Shown piece after piece: positions 61,765 through 64,000 of a stretch of 64,000 nucleotides of DNA; position 1 is the stretch's first letter; every line of letters begins with the position of its first letter. The DNA lies in contig CAJQTY010000001.1 of NCBI GenBank assembly GCA_907163075.1, positions 2,232,001 through 2,296,000 of the forward strand. Direction: 5' to 3'. Made by a program: the position numbers and the translations under genes. The notes under the pieces were generated by a model that ran no database searches, was not told where the DNA came from, and worked only from the letters and a program-made list of their open reading frames with translations. Source of the stretch: an uncultured Rhodocyclaceae bacterium. GTDB taxonomy: Bacteria > Pseudomonadota > Gammaproteobacteria > Burkholderiales > Rhodocyclaceae.

Positions 61765-62002
61765 TCAAGTAGCAAGAGCAAGCTGTTCGCGGAAAACCTT
61801 GGGTTTGATCAGCACCGCCTTGCCATTCTCATCCACCCCATGTACGGCAAAGATGTTCTTGGCAAGATCGATTCCCGCACTGACAATGCTCATGGCCTGC
61901 CCATTTCGTGGTTTCAAATGGACGACTTTAGAATCACCAATTTGGCACTTCGTTGCCGTGCGGTTTCTTCTCAGCTTCCTCGGAACGGGGAGGTCTCTTT
62001 CA
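61765..62002 (-). mobile_element. IS110-family remnant B (transposase N-terminus and 5' end)
   Basis: On the minus strand an ATG at 61893 opens 42 codons: SIVSAGIDLAKNIFAVHGVD, ENGKAVLIKPKVFREQLALA and stop. This is the RuvC-like N-terminal start of an IS110/IS1111 transposase (GIDLAKNxFxVHGVD). The region 61894-62002 is homologous to 45377-45483 and ends in the same ggtctctttcattcg. The rest of the element is lost. The stretch 61666-61764 has no gene. Confidence 0.7.
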
Positions 62003-62022
62003 TTCGATAGGCGTCACAGGCC

Positions 62023-62535
62023 ATGAACCCAACGTTCCTCGGTGATTCGTACGACTTGGTGAAGCGATTCTTCGCGCAAGAGTTGCGCGTACTCGGCTAT
62101 GAGGTGGCTGTTGATCCGCTGTTCACCGGGGACTGGTTGGGCGAGGAGGAGGCCTTCCATCGCCACATTGATGCGAAGCACCGCAAGGACCTCACTGGCG
62201 CCGCCGATCGGACCGCGCTCTTCCTCGACCCAGACACGGGAGTCAAAGAGCGTGCCACCCGGCAACATGTCTCCTACGAGGATCTTGCGCTTGAGGCTAA
62301 CAACTACAAGCTAGTCTTCGCCTTCGACCAATCGTTTTCGCGTCAGGGCAGCGCACGTGAAGCTATGTCCCGGAAGCTACAGGCACTCTCCGCATTCGGG
62401 CTGTATGCGCTGTATTACGACTCCCACGCTCGATTTCTATTCGTGTCTCGTCAACCACGGCTCGTCCATGAGCTTCGAACTCATCTACAACGCATTGGAA
62501 TACCAAGTCGACGGCTCATCGCGGGTGACGCGTAA
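62023..62535 (+). CDS. Hypothetical protein, 170 aa, between IS110 and IS91 ends
   Basis: The soluble protein reads MNPTFLGDSYDLVKRFFAQE, RTALFLDPDTGVKERATRQH and KLVFAFDQSFSRQGSAREAM. It ends LRTHLQRIGIPSRRLIAGDA. Similar hypothetical proteins with the NPTFLGDSYD start seem familiar from bacterial genomes, but I know no function. The fold looks alpha/beta with several acidic clusters. The start is 20 bases after the IS110 end sequence. It is placed like the cupin gene in the other IS110-gene-IS91 unit, so it may be transferred cargo. Confidence 0.65.
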   Translation: MNPTFLGDSYDLVKRFFAQELRVLGYEVAVDPLFTGDWLGEEEAFHRHIDAKHRKDLTGAADRTALFLDPDTGVKERATRQHVSYEDLALEANNYKLVFAFDQSFSRQGSAREAMSRKLQALSAFGLYALYYDSHARFLFVSRQPRLVHELRTHLQRIGIPSRRLIAGDA

Positions 62536-62552
62536 GGACTAAGCAAATGTCG

Positions 62553-62700
62553 TGATCGCGAAGCGAGCCACGACATAAACCGGTTGTTGAACAAGCCCGG
62601 TTCGGTATCTCTGGAAACCGCTTTTTGTCACCCGCCCGGAAGGCCGGCTAATGGGCGCCCCCGTTTTCCGCCGTTGTCGCGACTGGCAAAGGGATCGCCG
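62553..62700 (-). pseudogene. IS91-like transposase 3' end, copy B
   Basis: On the minus strand the frame ends QKAVSRDTEPGLFNNRFMSW LASRS, matching the C-terminus of copy A (KAICREPEPGLFKKRFRSWL ASRS). About 75 bp from tgatcgcgaagcgagccacg are shared with 45893-45967. Upstream the frame is interrupted by a stop near 62628. Beyond 62700 no transposase is left, and a short frame there (to 62805) is not convincing. Confidence 0.65.
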
Positions 62701-62794
62701 AATATGGACGGCACCAGCCATCCGGTTTTCATCGATGCAAGCAAAGGCGAGCGCACAGCAGTGCAGATCTTGATGGCTATTGCCGAAGACCGAA

Positions 62795-63295
62795 TCAGTC
62801 GCTGACGATGACAATCACCACGCGACGGTTCTGCAGACGCCCCTCCGCCGTTTGATTGCTGGCTACCGGTACGGTTTGCCCCAGCCCACGCACCTGAATC
62901 GACTTGGCATTCACGCCGGCGGCAATCAAGGCATCGGCGACAGCCTTCGCACGGCGCAGCGAGAGTTGCTCGTTATAGCTGGTGCTGCCGGTTGCATCGG
63001 TGTGCCCATCCACCCTGATCCGCTCGATCTGCAATGAAACCAGCAAGTGACCGATGCGATTGGTAACCTGGCGGGCGGTCGGAATCAGTGCGGATTCGTT
63101 GCTGCCGAAAAGAAGCCTGTCCGAGGCACTGAACTCCCAACCATCGTCAGATTGCTCGAACCCTTCCGTTTTAAGCGCCGCGATCTGCTCCTGGCTCAGA
63201 TTTTGTCTCTGAGGCAGGTTTTGGCAGGCACCAAGCAGCATCAATAGCATGCACAAGAGCAGGCGGCAGGCGCTGCCTTTCTGGTGAAAAATCAT
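62795..63295 (-). CDS. OmpA-domain lipoprotein, YfiB/YiaD-like
   Basis: The 166-aa protein has a lipoprotein signal (LLLCMLLMLLGACQNLPQ, lipobox LGAC). The OmpA peptidoglycan-binding domain reads IRVDGHTDATGSTSYNEQLS, LRRAKAVADALIAAGV and GLGQTVPVASNQTAEGRLQN RRV. It would sit in the outer membrane and grip peptidoglycan. It follows a GGDEF cyclase gene by 26 bp on the same strand, an arrangement like the YfiB/YfiN part of the YfiBNR c-di-GMP system. Confidence 0.85.
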   Translation of the reverse strand: MIFHQKGSACRLLLCMLLMLLGACQNLPQRQNLSQEQIAALKTEGFEQSDDGWEFSASDRLLFGSNESALIPTARQVTNRIGHLLVSLQIERIRVDGHTDATGSTSYNEQLSLRRAKAVADALIAAGVNAKSIQVRGLGQTVPVASNQTAEGRLQNRRVVIVIVSD

Positions 63296-63321
63296 TGGTT
63301 TTCTCCCGATATTTCGTCAGT

Positions 63322-64000
63322 TTAACTCGTCTGCAGCAAGTGATGACTGCCGGCTTGCGTTCTTTTTGCCTGGTACATCGCATCATCGGCCCGCTTCAGC
63401 AGTCCGGCCGCATCGACCGCATGCTCGGGGTAGAAAGCGACACCGATGCTGAGCGTGCAGATGAGGCTTCCGCCACCAGGCAGGGCAATGGGACTTTCCA
63501 TGCTGCGCAGCATGTTTGCGGCAATACGGCCGGCCTGTTCAACTTCGCGCAGTGGCGTCAGCAGCACGGCGAACTCATCGCCCCCGAGGCGGGCAACCAG
63601 GTCGCCTTCCCGTCGGACCTGTGCCCTGAGCCGCGCGGCGATGGCGCAGAGCACGGCATCGCCGGCCTCGTGGCCGAACTGGTCGTTGATCGCCTTGAAG
63701 TGGTCGGCGTCGATGAAAAAGAGTGCCACCCGCGTCCCTTTCTCGCAGGCGGAGGTCAGCGCCTCCTGAAGACGCCCTTCGAAGCGGGTGCGATTGGCGA
63801 GTCCGGTCAAGGGGTCGTGAGTGGCCTGGTGTTCGAGCGAAGCGCTCTCGCTTTCGACCTGTTCCTGCCAACGCTCAAGCTCTTCCAGCAAGGCATTGAC
63901 ATCGTCGCCGAGGTTCCGCAGTTCAAACACATCGGCCGGCGCCACCCGACGACTGAACTGGCGTTCCCGCCGCGCACCGGAAACGGTGCCGGCCAGCCGT
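63322..64000 (-). CDS. HAMP-GGDEF diguanylate cyclase, YfiN-like (cut by the right edge)
   Basis: The frame is open to base 64000, so only the C-terminal 225 residues are seen. A HAMP-like end (APADVFELRNLGDDVNALLE) and a coiled linker precede the GGDEF domain: HDPLTGLANRTRFEGRLQEA, FFIDADHFKAINDQFGHEAG and LVARLGGDEFAVLLTPLREV, with the GGDEF active-site motif. No EAL domain follows. It makes c-di-GMP, probably repressed by a periplasmic YfiR-type partner that could lie outside the window. Confidence 0.88.
   Translation of the reverse strand, partial: RLAGTVSGARRERQFSRRVAPADVFELRNLGDDVNALLEELERWQEQVESESASLEHQATHDPLTGLANRTRFEGRLQEALTSACEKGTRVALFFIDADHFKAINDQFGHEAGDAVLCAIAARLRAQVRREGDLVARLGGDEFAVLLTPLREVEQAGRIAANMLRSMESPIALPGGGSLICTLSIGVAFYPEHAVDAAGLLKRADDAMYQAKRTQAGSHHLLQTS

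Noticed and set aside
62584-62805. 73-codon plus-strand ORF ending MDGTSHPVFIDASKGERTA...
   Set aside because: The start overlaps the IS91 end on the other strand; the last 30 codons look plausible but there is no start context or family, so not listed as a gene.

Overview
The window looks like a chromosomal segment of a high-GC betaproteobacterium. A Rhodocyclales-type organism (Accumulibacter, Propionivibrio, Dechloromonas or Azonexus relatives) fits best. The reasons are the beta-type nadD-rsfS-rlmH-maf gene order with rng nearby, a class I PHA synthase, a PEP-CTERM protein, an SOS imuA-imuB-dnaE2 cassette and rapZ. This is inference from gene content; no rRNA or tRNA gene was seen to fix the taxonomy.

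Layout. 1-1.2 kb: end of a hypothetical gene, two small ORFs and a dispersed palindromic repeat. 1.28-6.7 kb: a LexA box followed by a four-gene SOS mutagenesis operon (small zinc ribbon, imuA, imuB, dnaE2). 7-12.5 kb: an M20 peptidase, a 110-bp MITE, an IS1634-family element, an IS5-family element and a GST-like gene. 12.5-25.2 kb: housekeeping core (polA, LOG protein, two BPSS1780-type membrane proteins, nadD-rsfS-rlmH-maf, a PilZ protein, a glycosyltransferase, trhP, rng). 25.2-29.05 kb: an island remnant at the 3' end of rng. The last codons of rng are repeated at 29.02 kb, a truncated integrase lies just inside, and 12-bp-period repeats lie at the integrase ends. Its cargo is a GlxA-type regulator divergent from an isochorismatase / metallo-beta-lactamase-fold / SnoaL-like operon. 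29.05-32.7 kb: scar tissue holding two Rhs fragments, an intact PEP-CTERM DUF839 protein, the 3' half of dsbD, an IS30 remnant and a hydrolase remnant.

32.7-44.9 kb: core again, with a lipoprotein, a TSUP transporter, a chemoreceptor, the tightly overlapping rapZ-NusGII-Gx-ubiX-LON operon, an M20 amidohydrolase, tandem DUF1289 genes, an enoyl-CoA hydratase, phaC with a terminator, an alkaline-phosphatase-superfamily protein and an HNH protein. 45.3-48.3 kb: degraded accessory DNA (IS110, IS91-like and ISAs1 remnants, a cupin gene, a broken ECF sigma factor and a phosphoesterase fragment).

48.3-58.3 kb is the most unusual part. A roughly 2,500-residue DUF4062/P-loop STAND-type NTPase with a very long helical-repeat tail is encoded divergently, with 93 bp between start codons, from a short ImpA_N (TssA-like) gene and a full-length TssC-type sheath gene. 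No other type VI secretion genes (tssB, hcp, vgrG, clpV, membrane complex) are present. A MITE carrying CTAG duplications sits on the tssC stop codon and an IS427-type element sits beside it. 59.3-64 kb: an MliC-like lipoprotein, a PilZ gene whose end is rewritten by a second, nearly identical IS5-family copy, another IS110-gene-IS91 unit, and an OmpA lipoprotein / GGDEF cyclase pair resembling YfiB/YfiN, cut by the right edge.
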